DNA from: Geminicoccaceae bacterium
Lineage (GTDB): Bacteria; Pseudomonadota; Alphaproteobacteria; Geminicoccales; Geminicoccaceae
Reading direction: 5' to 3'
Assembly (NCBI GenBank): GCA_020638495.1
Contig: JACKIN010000006.1
Span: forward strand, 165,388-229,387
DNA length: 64,000 nt
Below, piece by piece: positions 43,896 through 53,627 of this stretch. Positions within the stretch are counted from its first letter, which is position 1; each line of letters opens with the position of its first letter. The position numbers were made by a program, and so were the translations under genes. The notes under the pieces were generated by a model. The model was not told the origin of the DNA. It saw only the letters and a program-made list of their open reading frames with translations, and made no database searches.

Positions 43896-45269
43896 TCAGA
43901 GCTGCACCGGGTTGCAGTAGACGACGGCACCGGTCAGCTCGGCGCAGAGCGCGTCCGCCTCGGCCGCCGTCGCGAACGGGCCGACGATCAGCGGGACAGC
44001 TTCGGTCGAGCCGCCGGCGAGGCGGCCGAGGCCGGCGGTCGCGGCGGCGTGCGTCCGCCGCAGCGTTCGCCAATACGCGCTCGTGGCGGTCGCGGTGTCG
44101 AAGCTGCCGAGGTCGACGAACCAGCGGCCGAGTGCGGTGGCCTCGACGCCGACCAGGCCGACCGAGGGCTCGACCATGCCGAATCCCGGGCCCGCGGCCG
44201 CCGGCTCGCTCTTGGGCTCCTGCACGAGCGGGGCGGGGCCGGCAGCCGCGGGCGCCTGTGGGTGTGCCGGGCCCGTGACCAAGGGCTTTGGTGCCGCCGA
44301 GGCCGCCGGTGCCGACGCGGCAGGTGCCGATGTCGCCGGCGAGGGTGGCGCCGGCACCACGGGTGCGGCCGGGCGCGGTGCCGCGAGGCGCGGCTCGCCC
44401 GGCGCTTCCCGGACCACCGGCTCCTTGAAGTCGGGCTGGAGCGCGGCGCTGCGAACGGCACCCGGCTCGAGGCCGGCGATCGTGCGGAAATAGCGCAGGT
44501 TGTTGGTGACGTCGGAATCGGCCAGATCCATCCGGCTCCACCGCTCGGCCGCCGCCATCTCGCCGCGCAGGCCATAGGCGAGCGCCAGGTTCTGGCGTGT
44601 GCGCGCCGAGGAGGCATAGCCCTCGGCGAGCGGCCGCAGCACGGCAATGGCCTCGTCGTGGCGACCGGCGAGCGCCAGGGAGAGGCCGAGATTGTTCATC
44701 AGCGCCGGCTCGCCGGGCGAGAGATCGAGGCTCCCATGATAGACGGCGATCGCCTGGTCGTGGGCACCCTGCAGATCGAGGGCGACACCCAGAAGATTGC
44801 TCGCCTCGACGTCGCCCGGCCGCTGGCGGACCAAAGGCTCCAGATGCGCTTCCGCCGTCTCGCTCCGGCCGATGGCGATCATGGCCTTGGCGTAGCCGAT
44901 CGCGGCCTCGCGGTCGGCCGGGTCGTCCTGCAGGACCAGGCCGAAGGCGGCGGCCGCGTCCTGCGGCCGGCCGAGGCCTAGGTTGCCATTGCCGAGCAGC
45001 ACGGCCGCCTCGCGATTGTCGCGATCGACGGCGAGCGCCTGCTCGAGGAAGCCCACGGCGGTCGTCGGATCGCCGGCGGCGAGGCTGCGCTGGCCCATGC
45101 GGACCAGCCTGCCGGAATCGGTGAGTGGCGCCCCGTCCGCCGCCGTTTCGCCACCGCCTTCGGCGGGCAGCAGCGGCAGCTCGGTCTGACCGGCGCAGCC
45201 GGCGATGCCGAGGAGCAGCATGACGGACATGCCCTTCGCCAGGCGGCTTCGACTGTTCAGAACTCGCAT
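43896..45269 (-). CDS. TPR lipoprotein with C-terminal SPOR domain (TadD-like)
   Basis: A 457-residue protein. The signal peptide ends in the lipobox LGIAGC (Cys25). Tetratricopeptide repeats occupy about residues 55-260 (AVGFLEQALAVDRDNREAAV, AAAFGLVLQDDPADREAAIG, AIAVYHGSLDLSPGEPALMN). A Pro/Ala linker of about 100 residues follows. The last 80 residues (GRWFVDLGSFDTATATSAYW and LIVGPFATAAEADALC) resemble a SPOR domain, which binds glycan strands lacking peptide side chains. TadD in other species is a TPR lipoprotein needed for pilus assembly; the SPOR extension is not usual for it. The gene is upstream of the pilin gene by 87 bases. Confidence 0.82.
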   Translation of the reverse strand: MRVLNSRSRLAKGMSVMLLLGIAGCAGQTELPLLPAEGGGETAADGAPLTDSGRLVRMGQRSLAAGDPTTAVGFLEQALAVDRDNREAAVLLGNGNLGLGRPQDAAAAFGLVLQDDPADREAAIGYAKAMIAIGRSETAEAHLEPLVRQRPGDVEASNLLGVALDLQGAHDQAIAVYHGSLDLSPGEPALMNNLGLSLALAGRHDEAIAVLRPLAEGYASSARTRQNLALAYGLRGEMAAAERWSRMDLADSDVTNNLRYFRTIAGLEPGAVRSAALQPDFKEPVVREAPGEPRLAAPRPAAPVVPAPPSPATSAPAASAPAASAAPKPLVTGPAHPQAPAAAGPAPLVQEPKSEPAAAGPGFGMVEPSVGLVGVEATALGRWFVDLGSFDTATATSAYWRTLRRTHAAATAGLGRLAGGSTEAVPLIVGPFATAAEADALCAELTGAVVYCNPVQL

Positions 45270-45438
45270 GCGACCTCACCATCGGCGGTTCCACCGGGCG
45301 TTGCCGCGCGGAGCGCGACGGCCGGCAACCCATGGGCGTCGGTCGACGGACCGAGCCCAGCCACCGAGGATGAAGCTATTTCTTGAAGGATTGGTTAACG
45401 GGCGGGATTGTTCGGCTGGCCGCCGCAATGCCGTGCCA

Positions 45439-46539
45439 TCAGGCGCCGATCGGCCGGCCCTCGCGGATCACGCCGGTGACGGCACCCCTGGCGTCGATCA
45501 GGACGAGATCGGCGCGCCGGCCGGGCACCAGCCGGCCCCGGTCGTCGAGGCCCAGGTAGTCCGCCGCGATGCTGCTGGTCCGCCGGACGCCTTCGACCTG
45601 GTCGAGGCCGAGCGCAGCGAAATTGGCGAATGCCCGATCCATGGTGAGCACGCTGCCGGCGAGCGTGCCGTCGGCGAGGCGCACGGTCGGGCCGGACTTC
45701 TGGATGGGGTGGCGACCGAGATGGTAGGCGCCGTCCGGCATGCCGCAGGCGGCAACCGCGTCGGTGATGGCATAGAGGCCGGGGATCGATCTCAGCGCCG
45801 CCAGCGCCGCCCCCGCCTCGACATGCTGGAAATCGAGGATGAGCTCCGCGAAGCGTGCCCTGGCCAAAGCACAGCCGACCGCCCCGGCAGCGCGGTGATG
45901 CAGACCGGTCATGGCGTTGTAGAGGTGGGTGAAGCCGACAGCGCCGCGGTCGAGCGCTGCCGCGGCCTCGCCGTAGCTGCAGCGGGTGTGGCCGATCTGC
46001 GCCCTGATACCATGCCCGACGAGCCAGGCGAGGAGGCGGCCATCCGGGTCGATCTCCGGCGCCATGGTGGCGACGCGGATGGGGGCGGCTTCATGCAGCC
46101 CGGCAACCAGATCGAGATCGGGGGCGATGGCGAAAGGCGGTTGCGCACCCAGCGCCTCGGGATTGAGGAACGGTCCCTCCAGATGGACGCCTAGGACCTC
46201 GGCACCGTTGGTGGCGGGCTCGGCCCGGGCCGCGGCGATGCCGGCGAAGGCCCGGCGCAGCTCGTCCGCTGGTGCGGTGACCGTGGTCGCGAGCAGGCTG
46301 GTCGTGCCCTGCCGCGCATGGAACCGCGCCATGGTGCGGACGGCATCGGCGCCATCCATGACGTCGGCCCCGCCGCCGCCATGCACGTGCAGGTCGATGA
46401 AGCCGGGCACGATCAGGCGTTCTTCCGAGGCGCTGGCGTCCGGCTCGATCGAGAGGATCCGGCTGTCATGTTGAAGCCGTCCCCTGACGACGCCCCCGGG
46501 GGTGACGATGCGACCTTCCAGAGTATGGGTCTCGGTCAT
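45439..46539 (-). CDS. nagA: N-acetylglucosamine-6-phosphate deacetylase
   Basis: A 366-residue amidohydrolase that turns GlcNAc-6-phosphate into glucosamine-6-phosphate and acetate. Metal and substrate residues are seen in DLHVHGGGGADVMDG, VHLEGPFLNPEALG (metal-binding Glu), IGHTRCSYGEA, THLYNAMTGLHHRAAG and the catalytic Asp in ITDAVAACGMPDG. The ATG at 46539 is preceded by CGAGGCCAGC. It is the last gene of the minus-strand operon that begins with murQ, 11 bases after the regulator gene. Confidence 0.93.
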   Translation of the reverse strand: MTETHTLEGRIVTPGGVVRGRLQHDSRILSIEPDASASEERLIVPGFIDLHVHGGGGADVMDGADAVRTMARFHARQGTTSLLATTVTAPADELRRAFAGIAAARAEPATNGAEVLGVHLEGPFLNPEALGAQPPFAIAPDLDLVAGLHEAAPIRVATMAPEIDPDGRLLAWLVGHGIRAQIGHTRCSYGEAAAALDRGAVGFTHLYNAMTGLHHRAAGAVGCALARARFAELILDFQHVEAGAALAALRSIPGLYAITDAVAACGMPDGAYHLGRHPIQKSGPTVRLADGTLAGSVLTMDRAFANFAALGLDQVEGVRRTSSIAADYLGLDDRGRLVPGRRADLVLIDARGAVTGVIREGRPIGA

Positions 46540-46550
46540 GCTGGCCTCGG

Positions 46551-47306
46551 TCAGTTGCGCCGCATCTCGGCGACGAAGTCGTAGCGGTCGGCGCGGTAGA
46601 GCGAGCGGGTGAGCTCGACCGGCCGGTCGTCGGCGAGGTAGCCGTGGCGGACGGTCGCCATCACCGGGCTGCCGGGCGGGATCGAGAGGAGGGCCGCGTC
46701 GGCCGGCCCGACGGCGGCAGCCCTGAGATGCTGCAGCGCGCGGACCGGCTCCAGCCCGAGGTCGCGGAGCGCTGCATAGAGCGAGGTCTCGACCCGCTCG
46801 GGGTCGGGCAGATAGCGGGCCGGGATCGACGCCCGCTCGATGCACATCGGCTCGTCGTCGGCGAAGCGCAGACGGACGAAGCGGCTGACGTCGTCGCCGG
46901 GTGCCAGGTTGAGCGCCACGGTCTCGTCCGGGCTGGCGCGACCGCGGCCGCGCTCGAGCCAGCGAAAGCCGGAGCTGCGGCCGCGCGCCGCCATGTCCTC
47001 GGTGAAGCTCGAGAGCCGGGCGAGCGGCTGCTCGAAGCGGCTGGCAACGAAGCTCCCGGAGCCGTGCCGGGTGGTGACGAGGCCGCGCCTTGCGAGCTCG
47101 TCCAGCGCCCGGCGCACCGTGGTGCGCGAGACGTCGAGGCTCAAGGCCAGCACCCGCTCGGGCGGCAGCGGCTCGCCGTCCCTGAGCAGGCCGCCGGCGA
47201 CGGCTGCCTCGAGGCGCTCCGCCAGTTGCAGATAGAGCGGGCCGGTCCCGGCCGGATCCGGCCGCAGCGAGGCGAGGCGGGGGTCGGTGGCGATCGCCTG
47301 CTCCAT
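46551..47306 (-). CDS. GntR-family transcriptional regulator (HutC/NagR subfamily)
   Basis: A 251-residue regulator. The winged-helix part (about residues 22-92) has GEPLPPERVLALSLDVSRTT and then VRRALDELARRGLVTTRHGS. A UTRA ligand domain follows from about residue 105. HutC/NagR members bind amino-sugar phosphates such as GlcNAc-6-P or GlcN-6-P. It sits between the ATPase gene (three-base gap) and nagA. The GGTAT-rich repeats in the murQ/kinase promoter are its obvious candidate targets, since TGGTAT/ACCACT half sites resemble those known for NagR/DasR-type regulators. Confidence 0.92.
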   Translation of the reverse strand: MEQAIATDPRLASLRPDPAGTGPLYLQLAERLEAAVAGGLLRDGEPLPPERVLALSLDVSRTTVRRALDELARRGLVTTRHGSGSFVASRFEQPLARLSSFTEDMAARGRSSGFRWLERGRGRASPDETVALNLAPGDDVSRFVRLRFADDEPMCIERASIPARYLPDPERVETSLYAALRDLGLEPVRALQHLRAAAVGPADAALLSIPPGSPVMATVRHGYLADDRPVELTRSLYRADRYDFVAEMRRN

Positions 47307-47309
47307 CCG

Positions 47310-48377
<1,068 letters not shown>

Positions 48378-48424
48378 GGGCTTGTTCCTGACTGGGGGTC
48401 TCTTCCCGCTTGCGGGTCGGGTGG

Positions 48425-49264
48425 CTACTTCACGGCGCCGGAGGTGATGCCGCGGATGAGCTGCCTGGAGAAGACGAGGTAGAGGGCCAGCACCGGCAGG
48501 ATGGCGAGCGCCAGGCCGGCGAGCACGGCGTTCCAGTTGGTGACGAACTGGCCGATGAAGACCTGGGTCCCGAGCGTGATGGTCTTCACCGCCTCGCCCG
48601 GTGCCAGGATGAGCGGGAACCAGAGGTCGTTCCAGATCGGGATCATGGTGAAGACCGCGACCGTCGCCATGGCCGGGCGGACCAGCGGCAGGACGATGCG
48701 AAAGAAGATCGTGTACTCGGAAAGCCCGTCGATCCGGGCCGCGTCCTTGAGGTCCTTCGAGACGTTGCGCATGAACTCGCTCAGGATGAAGACGCAGAGC
48801 GGCAGGCCGTTCGCGGTGTAGACGAGGACGAGGGCGGTCCTGGTGTTCACGAGGCCCGTCGCCACCATCATCTCGAGGATGCCGACCGTGCCGAGGCGGA
48901 TCGGGATCATGATGCCGATGGCGAGGTAGAGCCCCATCAGCGCGTTGCCAAAAAAGCGGTACTCGGCGAGCGCGAAGGCGGCCATCGCCCCCAGCAGCAG
49001 GACCAGGACCAGCGCCAGCACGGTGACCGTCAGGCTGTTCATGAAGTAGAGGGCGAAGTTGCCCTGCTCGAGCACCGTGGCGTAGCCGATCAGCGAGAGG
49101 CTCTCGGGCGTCGGCGGCGCCATCGGCGCCTGGAAGATGGCGCGCCGGTCCTTGAACGAGTTGATCAGGATCAGCACCACCGGGAAGAGGGCGATGATCG
49201 TGTAGGCGATCAGGATCGCATGGGCGGCGGCTTCGGCGGTGAGCGAGCGGCGCGCGCGGTTCAT
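48425..49264 (-). CDS. carbohydrate ABC transporter permease, MalG type
   Basis: A 279-residue permease with six membrane segments. The coupling loop is DLKDAARIDGLSEYTIFFRI (about residues 174-193). It follows the MalF-type permease by 46 bases. Order, size and loop fit importers of N-acetylglucosamine, chitobiose or other amino-sugar oligomers, and the surrounding enzymes support an amino-sugar substrate. Confidence 0.9.
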   Translation of the reverse strand: MNRARRSLTAEAAAHAILIAYTIIALFPVVLILINSFKDRRAIFQAPMAPPTPESLSLIGYATVLEQGNFALYFMNSLTVTVLALVLVLLLGAMAAFALAEYRFFGNALMGLYLAIGIMIPIRLGTVGILEMMVATGLVNTRTALVLVYTANGLPLCVFILSEFMRNVSKDLKDAARIDGLSEYTIFFRIVLPLVRPAMATVAVFTMIPIWNDLWFPLILAPGEAVKTITLGTQVFIGQFVTNWNAVLAGLALAILPVLALYLVFSRQLIRGITSGAVK

Positions 49265-49310
49265 CGGTCGGGCTCCATCCGGGGAGGGCGGGCGGTCGGG
49301 CGGGGGCGGG

Positions 49311-50249
49311 TCAGAACTGGTAGCGGCGCATGCGACGCTGCACGCCCCAGAGATAGGCCATCACGCCGACCAGGATGATGAGGAACATGGCGGTCGCGAT
49401 GGTCGCCCCCATGTGCGGGTCACCGAGCTCGAGCTGGTGGCCGAAGAAGGTGCGGTAGAGGAAGGTGCCGAGGATGTCGGTCGAGAAGTTCGGCCCGGCG
49501 AGGGCCCCCTGGACCGCGTAGATCAGGTCGAAGGCATTGAAGTTGCCGATGAAGGTGAGGATCGAGATGATCCCGATGGTCGGCCAGATCAGCGGCAGCT
49601 TCACCTTGAAGAAGAGGGCCATGCCGCGCACGCCGTCGAGATCGGCGGCCTCGCTGATGTCCTCCGGGATGGCGAGGAGGGCCGCATAGATCAGCATCAT
49701 CGGGATGCCGACATATTGCCAGACCGAGATCAGGGCGAGGGTGGTCAGCGCCGAGCCCTCCTTGCCGAGCCAGGGGCCGAAGAGGAAGTCCAGCCCGACG
49801 AGGCCGAGCAGCGTCTCGGAGACCCCCCAGATGGGGCTCAGGATGAGCTTCCAGGCGAAGCCGATGATCACGACCGAGAGCATCGCCGGGACGAAGATGG
49901 CGGTGCGGTAGAAGGTGCGGCCGGGCAGATGGGTCATCGACAGGAGGGCCGCGAGCAGCACGCCGATCGGGTTCTGCACGGCCATGTGCACGACGAAGAA
50001 GTAGAAGTTGTTGGCGAGCGCGTTCCAGAACTGGTCGGCCCAGTGCGGGTCGAGGAAGAGGCGCTCGAAATTGACGAGCCCGACCCAGAAGCGCGCCCCC
50101 TCGTCCGTGCGGTCGAAGAAGGAAAGCCGCAGGGTCTCCGCCAGCGGGTAGATCATCACCGCGGTGTAGATGAGGACGGCAGGTGCGAGGAAGACGACCA
50201 CGTGCCAGGGAAAGGGCTTGCGGCGGGCGGCGGCTCGGGCGTGCTGCAT
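49311..50249 (-). CDS. carbohydrate ABC transporter permease, MalF type
   Basis: A 312-residue permease. The ATG at 50249 is chosen since it places about 17 residues, rich in Arg and Lys, before the first membrane segment (WHVVVFLAPAVLIYTAVMIY), as in relatives. The coupling loop reads DISEAADLDGVRGMALFFKV. It follows the binding-protein gene by 52 bases and pairs with the MalG-type permease downstream. Confidence 0.9.
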   Translation of the reverse strand: MQHARAAARRKPFPWHVVVFLAPAVLIYTAVMIYPLAETLRLSFFDRTDEGARFWVGLVNFERLFLDPHWADQFWNALANNFYFFVVHMAVQNPIGVLLAALLSMTHLPGRTFYRTAIFVPAMLSVVIIGFAWKLILSPIWGVSETLLGLVGLDFLFGPWLGKEGSALTTLALISVWQYVGIPMMLIYAALLAIPEDISEAADLDGVRGMALFFKVKLPLIWPTIGIISILTFIGNFNAFDLIYAVQGALAGPNFSTDILGTFLYRTFFGHQLELGDPHMGATIATAMFLIILVGVMAYLWGVQRRMRRYQF

Positions 50250-50301
50250 GGGTCGGGCCTCGACGGGAGGGGGGCGGCCGGCCGGAGCCGGCCGCCTCGT
50301 G

Positions 50302-51552
50302 TCAATTCTGCTGCGGTGCGTACCAGGAGGCGAGGCCCTCCTGCAGGTGGGCACCGGCCTCCTCGGGCGTCACCACGCCGTTGACGACGTTGGCCGAGGT
50401 CACCCACATGTCGTTCCAGAGATTGGGCGTGCCGCGGCTGAGGATCTGGTGGGCGAGGCGGATCGAGGAGCTGCACTCGTTCCGCCAGTCGATGAACTCC
50501 TGGGCGAGCGGGTCCTCGAGCGTGATCGGGTGGCTGGAGAGCGAGAAGAAGCCCGGCAGCGCGTTCGAGTAGAGCTCGGCGAACTCGGCGGAGCCCACCC
50601 ACTCGACGAAGGTCCGCGCAGCCTCCTGGTTCGGGCTCGCCTTGTTGATGCCCATGCCGATGTCGACATGGTCGCTGATGAAGCAGGGGTCGCCCGCGTT
50701 CGGGACCGGCGGCTTGAAGGCGCCCATCTCGAAGAAGGCGTCGCGCTGGAAGGGCGAGATCTCCCAGGAGCCGGTGGGATAGATCGCCGCCCGGCCGAGG
50801 GTGAAGAGGTTCTGGCTGTCCGGGTAGGACTGCGCCTCGAAGCCGGAGGGCAGATAGTCGGCCCAGCGGGCGATCGTCCGGAACGGCGCCACATACGCCT
50901 CGTCGGTGAGCTTGGCCTCGCCGGCGATCAGCGCCTTGCGGCCCTCCTCGCCCTGCCAGTAGTTGGGGCCGATATTGGTGTAGCCCATGGTCGCCGCTTC
51001 CCACTGGTCGGCCGTGCCCATGGCGAGCGGCTCGTAGGAGCCGCCGGCCTTGATGGCATCCAGCACGGCGAAGAACTCCTCCTCCGTCGTCGGCACCTCG
51101 AGGCCGAGCTCGGCGAAGGCGTCCTTGTTGTACATAAAGCCGTGGATCACCGAGGCCATCGGCACGCAGAAGGTCTGGCTGCCGTCGTCCGTGCTCCAGG
51201 CGGCGAGCGCCGTCTCGGGGAAGTTGCCGAGCTCCTCCATGCCCGTCAGGTCGACGAGGTGGCCGCGCTTGAACATCTCGAGGCTCGCGTCGAACGGCCG
51301 GCAGGTGATGATGTCGCCGGCGGTGCCGCCGTCCAGCTTGGCGTTGAGCGCTGCATTGTACTCGGCCGGTGCCGTCGGCTGGAACGTCACCTGGATGTCG
51401 GGGTGCTGGGCATGGAAGGCCGGCAGGATGGTGTCCTGCCAGATGGTGATGTCGTCGTTGCGCCAGCTCTCGATGACCAGCTCCGCGGCACTGGCGCTCG
51501 TCGCGATCAGGCCGATGGAGAGGGCGATGGCGGCAGTCGAGGTCGTTCGCAT
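50302..51552 (-). CDS. extracellular solute-binding protein family 1 (sugar/amino-sugar receptor)
   Basis: A 416-residue exported receptor. The signal peptide is residues 1-22 (TTSTAAIALSIGLIATSASA). The mature protein has TFQPTAPAEYNAALNAKLDG, FCVPMASVIHGFMYNKDAFA and AAIYPTGSWEISPFQRDAFF, the usual landmarks of family 1. Genome context (murQ upstream, nagA downstream, kinase and deaminase opposite) points to GlcNAc, MurNAc or a disaccharide or anhydro-muropeptide fragment as ligand. This is inference. Confidence 0.9.
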   Translation of the reverse strand: MRTTSTAAIALSIGLIATSASAAELVIESWRNDDITIWQDTILPAFHAQHPDIQVTFQPTAPAEYNAALNAKLDGGTAGDIITCRPFDASLEMFKRGHLVDLTGMEELGNFPETALAAWSTDDGSQTFCVPMASVIHGFMYNKDAFAELGLEVPTTEEEFFAVLDAIKAGGSYEPLAMGTADQWEAATMGYTNIGPNYWQGEEGRKALIAGEAKLTDEAYVAPFRTIARWADYLPSGFEAQSYPDSQNLFTLGRAAIYPTGSWEISPFQRDAFFEMGAFKPPVPNAGDPCFISDHVDIGMGINKASPNQEAARTFVEWVGSAEFAELYSNALPGFFSLSSHPITLEDPLAQEFIDWRNECSSSIRLAHQILSRGTPNLWNDMWVTSANVVNGVVTPEEAGAHLQEGLASWYAPQQN

Positions 51553-51617
51553 GGCAGTTGCCTCCAGGGTTTCTGGGCTGGGTTGCTTGGCTTGGTTCGC
51601 AGGTCGGAGATCGCGAG

Positions 51618-52520
51618 TCAGGTCTCGTGGATCGGCTCGGGCTCGAGGTCCCGGGCCCGGCGCAGGTCGCCTTTCGCCCGGGCGAGGCAGCGACGGGCCG
51701 CCTCGAGGGTCATGCCGTCCACCAGGAGGACGGCGAGCTTGACGTCGTGGCCGGCAGCGCTGTGCGCCTCGCTCGCGGTCGCCTCGTCGCAGCCGGTGAT
51801 CGCCTCGACCATACGCCGGCCGCGCTCGACCAGCTTCGCGTTCGAGGCGACGACATTGACCATGAGCCCGTCATAGACGCGGCCGAGCTCCGTCATGGTC
51901 TGGGTCGAGAAGAGGTTGAGCGCCAGCTTCTGCGCCGTGCCGGCGGTCATCCGGGTGGAGCCGGCGAGAAACTCCGGGCCGGTGGCGAGGAGCAGCGCGT
52001 GCTCGGCCTCGTTCAGCAGCGGTGCGGCCGGGTTGTTGGCCATGCCGATGGTCAGCGCACCGCGCTCCCGGGCGGTCCTGATGGCGGCGCGGGTGAAGGC
52101 GGTGGTGCCCGAGGCGGCGATGCCGAGGACCACGTCGGCCGGGCCGATGGCGTGCTCGCGAATGGCGCCGGCGCCGGCCTCGGCGTCGTCCTCCGCGCCC
52201 TCGCGCGACTGGACCAGGGCGGCCTCGCCGCCGGCCACGATGTAGATCAGCCGGTCGTGCGGCCAGTCGAAGGTCGGATAGAGCTCGACGCCGTCCTGCA
52301 CGGCGAGCCGGCCCGAGGCGCCGGCGCCGACATAGACCAGCCGGCCGGCGTCGTTGCGCAGACGCTCGGCGGCGGCCCGTACCGCCTGGGCGAGGGCCGG
52401 CAGAGCCTGCCGCACGGCGGCGAAGGCGCCCATCTGGTTGTCGAGCATGGCGGCGAGCGCCTCCTCGGTCGGCCAGCGATCGGCCGCGCGGTAGCGCTCC
52501 AGGCGTCGTTCCGTATCCAT
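51618..52520 (-). CDS. murQ: N-acetylmuramic acid 6-phosphate etherase
   Basis: A 300-residue SIS-domain enzyme that splits the lactyl ether of MurNAc-6-phosphate, giving GlcNAc-6-phosphate and lactate. It has YVGAGASGRLAVQDGVEL, VLGIAASGTTAFTRAAI, IGMANNPAAPLLNEA and GPEFLAGSTRMTAGTAQKLA, which are the strict MurQ blocks. The ATG at 52520 follows GGAGG by five bases; the in-frame ATG nine codons upstream has no such site. It is the first gene of the minus-strand amino-sugar operon and feeds NagA directly. Confidence 0.94.
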   Translation of the reverse strand: MDTERRLERYRAADRWPTEEALAAMLDNQMGAFAAVRQALPALAQAVRAAAERLRNDAGRLVYVGAGASGRLAVQDGVELYPTFDWPHDRLIYIVAGGEAALVQSREGAEDDAEAGAGAIREHAIGPADVVLGIAASGTTAFTRAAIRTARERGALTIGMANNPAAPLLNEAEHALLLATGPEFLAGSTRMTAGTAQKLALNLFSTQTMTELGRVYDGLMVNVVASNAKLVERGRRMVEAITGCDEATASEAHSAAGHDVKLAVLLVDGMTLEAARRCLARAKGDLRRARDLEPEPIHET

Positions 52521-52542
52521 CCCTGCCTCCGTTGTCGGCTGG

Positions 52543-52696
52543 ACCATACCAAAAAAATACCACTCGGCAAGAGGTATTCTTCGACATGGTTATCAATTTC
52601 TGCCGAATCTATTAATCCATTGTTTTATCGAGATAATACGTGTCGGCTTCCCCTGTCGCCGATTGCGGATTGCCAGTTCTGGTCCCTTTTGGTATG
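52543..52696. promoter_or_regulatory. divergent murQ / kinase promoter with GGTAT repeats
   Basis: This AT-rich gap has four GGTAT-type motifs. TTTTGGTATGG lies on the minus strand at 52544-52554, and the inverted pair AATACC (52556-52561) and GGTATT (52573-52578) is separated by 11 bases. TTTTGGTATG lies at 52687-52696, just upstream of the kinase gene. On the minus strand TTGCCG and TATGGT (52548-52543) at 16 bases form a plausible promoter for murQ that overlaps these repeats. The pattern fits repression by the GntR regulator of this cluster. Confidence 0.5.
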
Positions 52697-52704
52697 CACG
52701 CTGC

Positions 52705-53613
52705 ATGGGCAGGACACGCTATATCCTCGCCGTCGACGGCGGCGCCACCAAGACCCGGGCAGCGCTCGCCCCCTGGGACGGCGAGGTCGTCGCCGAGGCG
52801 GTCGGCGGGCCGTGCAACCTCTTCCAGGACCCGGCCGCCGGCCTCGCCGAGATCCGCGCCCTCTGGCAGCGCCTCTGCGCCACGGCGGGGCTCGACCCGG
52901 CCGGCGCCGCGGCCGACACCGCCATCAGCGCCGGGCTCGCCGGCACCAGCGCTCCCGGCAGCGGCGATCGGTTCCGCGCGGCCTTCGCCGATTTCGCCAC
53001 TCGCCATCTCTCGAGCGACGGCTACGTGGCGCTGATCGGCGCCGTCGCGGGCCGGCCCGGTGCCCTTCTCTCCATCGGCACCGGCGTGGTCGGCTTCCGC
53101 CTCGACGCCTCCGGCGCGCATCGCCAGCTCAGCGGCTGGGGCTTTCCGGTCGGCGACCGGGGCGGTGGCGCCTGGCTCGGCCTTCGGGCCATCGGCGACT
53201 GGCTGGAGCGGCTCGACGGCTATGGCGGCGATGCGGCGAGCACCCTCTGGCCGCTGCTGCAGGATCGCCTGGGCTCCTCGCCTGCCGACATCCTCGCCTG
53301 GCTCAAGGGGGCGCGGCCGGCCGAATTCGCGAGCCTCGCACCCTTCGTCGTCGAAAGGGCCGCCGCCGGCGACCCGCATGCCCGATCGCTGATCGACGAG
53401 GCCGCGGGCCACCACGTCCGTCTCGCCCGGGCCCTCGCCGCCACGGCGACGGAGCCGCTCGTCCTCGCCGGCGGCCTCGCGGAGGTCTTCCGGCCCGCCA
53501 TCGCCGCAGCGCTCGGCCCGGCGCTCGACCAGAGCGGCCGGATACCTTCGCCGCTCGCCGGCGCCCTCCTCATCGCCCGCGGCCGAAATGCCGCGGAGTT
53601 CCCCGAAGCCTGA
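52705..53613 (+). CDS. BadF/BadG/BcrA/BcrD-type sugar kinase (N-acetylglucosamine kinase-like)
   Basis: A 302-residue ASKHA-fold kinase. The phosphate-1 motif is ILAVDGGATKTRAALA (residues 7-22), the phosphate-2 block LLSIGTGVVGFRLDA (about residue 125), followed by SGWGFPVGDRGGGAWLGLRA. The adenosine motif PLVLAGGLAEV is near residue 250. Relatives phosphorylate GlcNAc, glucosamine or, in recycling pathways, MurNAc together with GlcNAc. The neighbouring murQ and nagA need MurNAc-6-P and GlcNAc-6-P, which this kinase may supply. Start: ATG at 52705, with only a weak ribosome-binding site. Confidence 0.88.
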   Translation: MGRTRYILAVDGGATKTRAALAPWDGEVVAEAVGGPCNLFQDPAAGLAEIRALWQRLCATAGLDPAGAAADTAISAGLAGTSAPGSGDRFRAAFADFATRHLSSDGYVALIGAVAGRPGALLSIGTGVVGFRLDASGAHRQLSGWGFPVGDRGGGAWLGLRAIGDWLERLDGYGGDAASTLWPLLQDRLGSSPADILAWLKGARPAEFASLAPFVVERAAAGDPHARSLIDEAAGHHVRLARALAATATEPLVLAGGLAEVFRPAIAAALGPALDQSGRIPSPLAGALLIARGRNAAEFPEA

Positions 53614-53627
53614 CGAAAGGACCTCCC

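Noticed and set aside
45270..45438. Possible CtrA-type site (GGTTAACG near 45391) upstream of the Tad operon
   Set aside because: Only one TTAA half site is present and no second TTAA at the required seven-base spacing was found.
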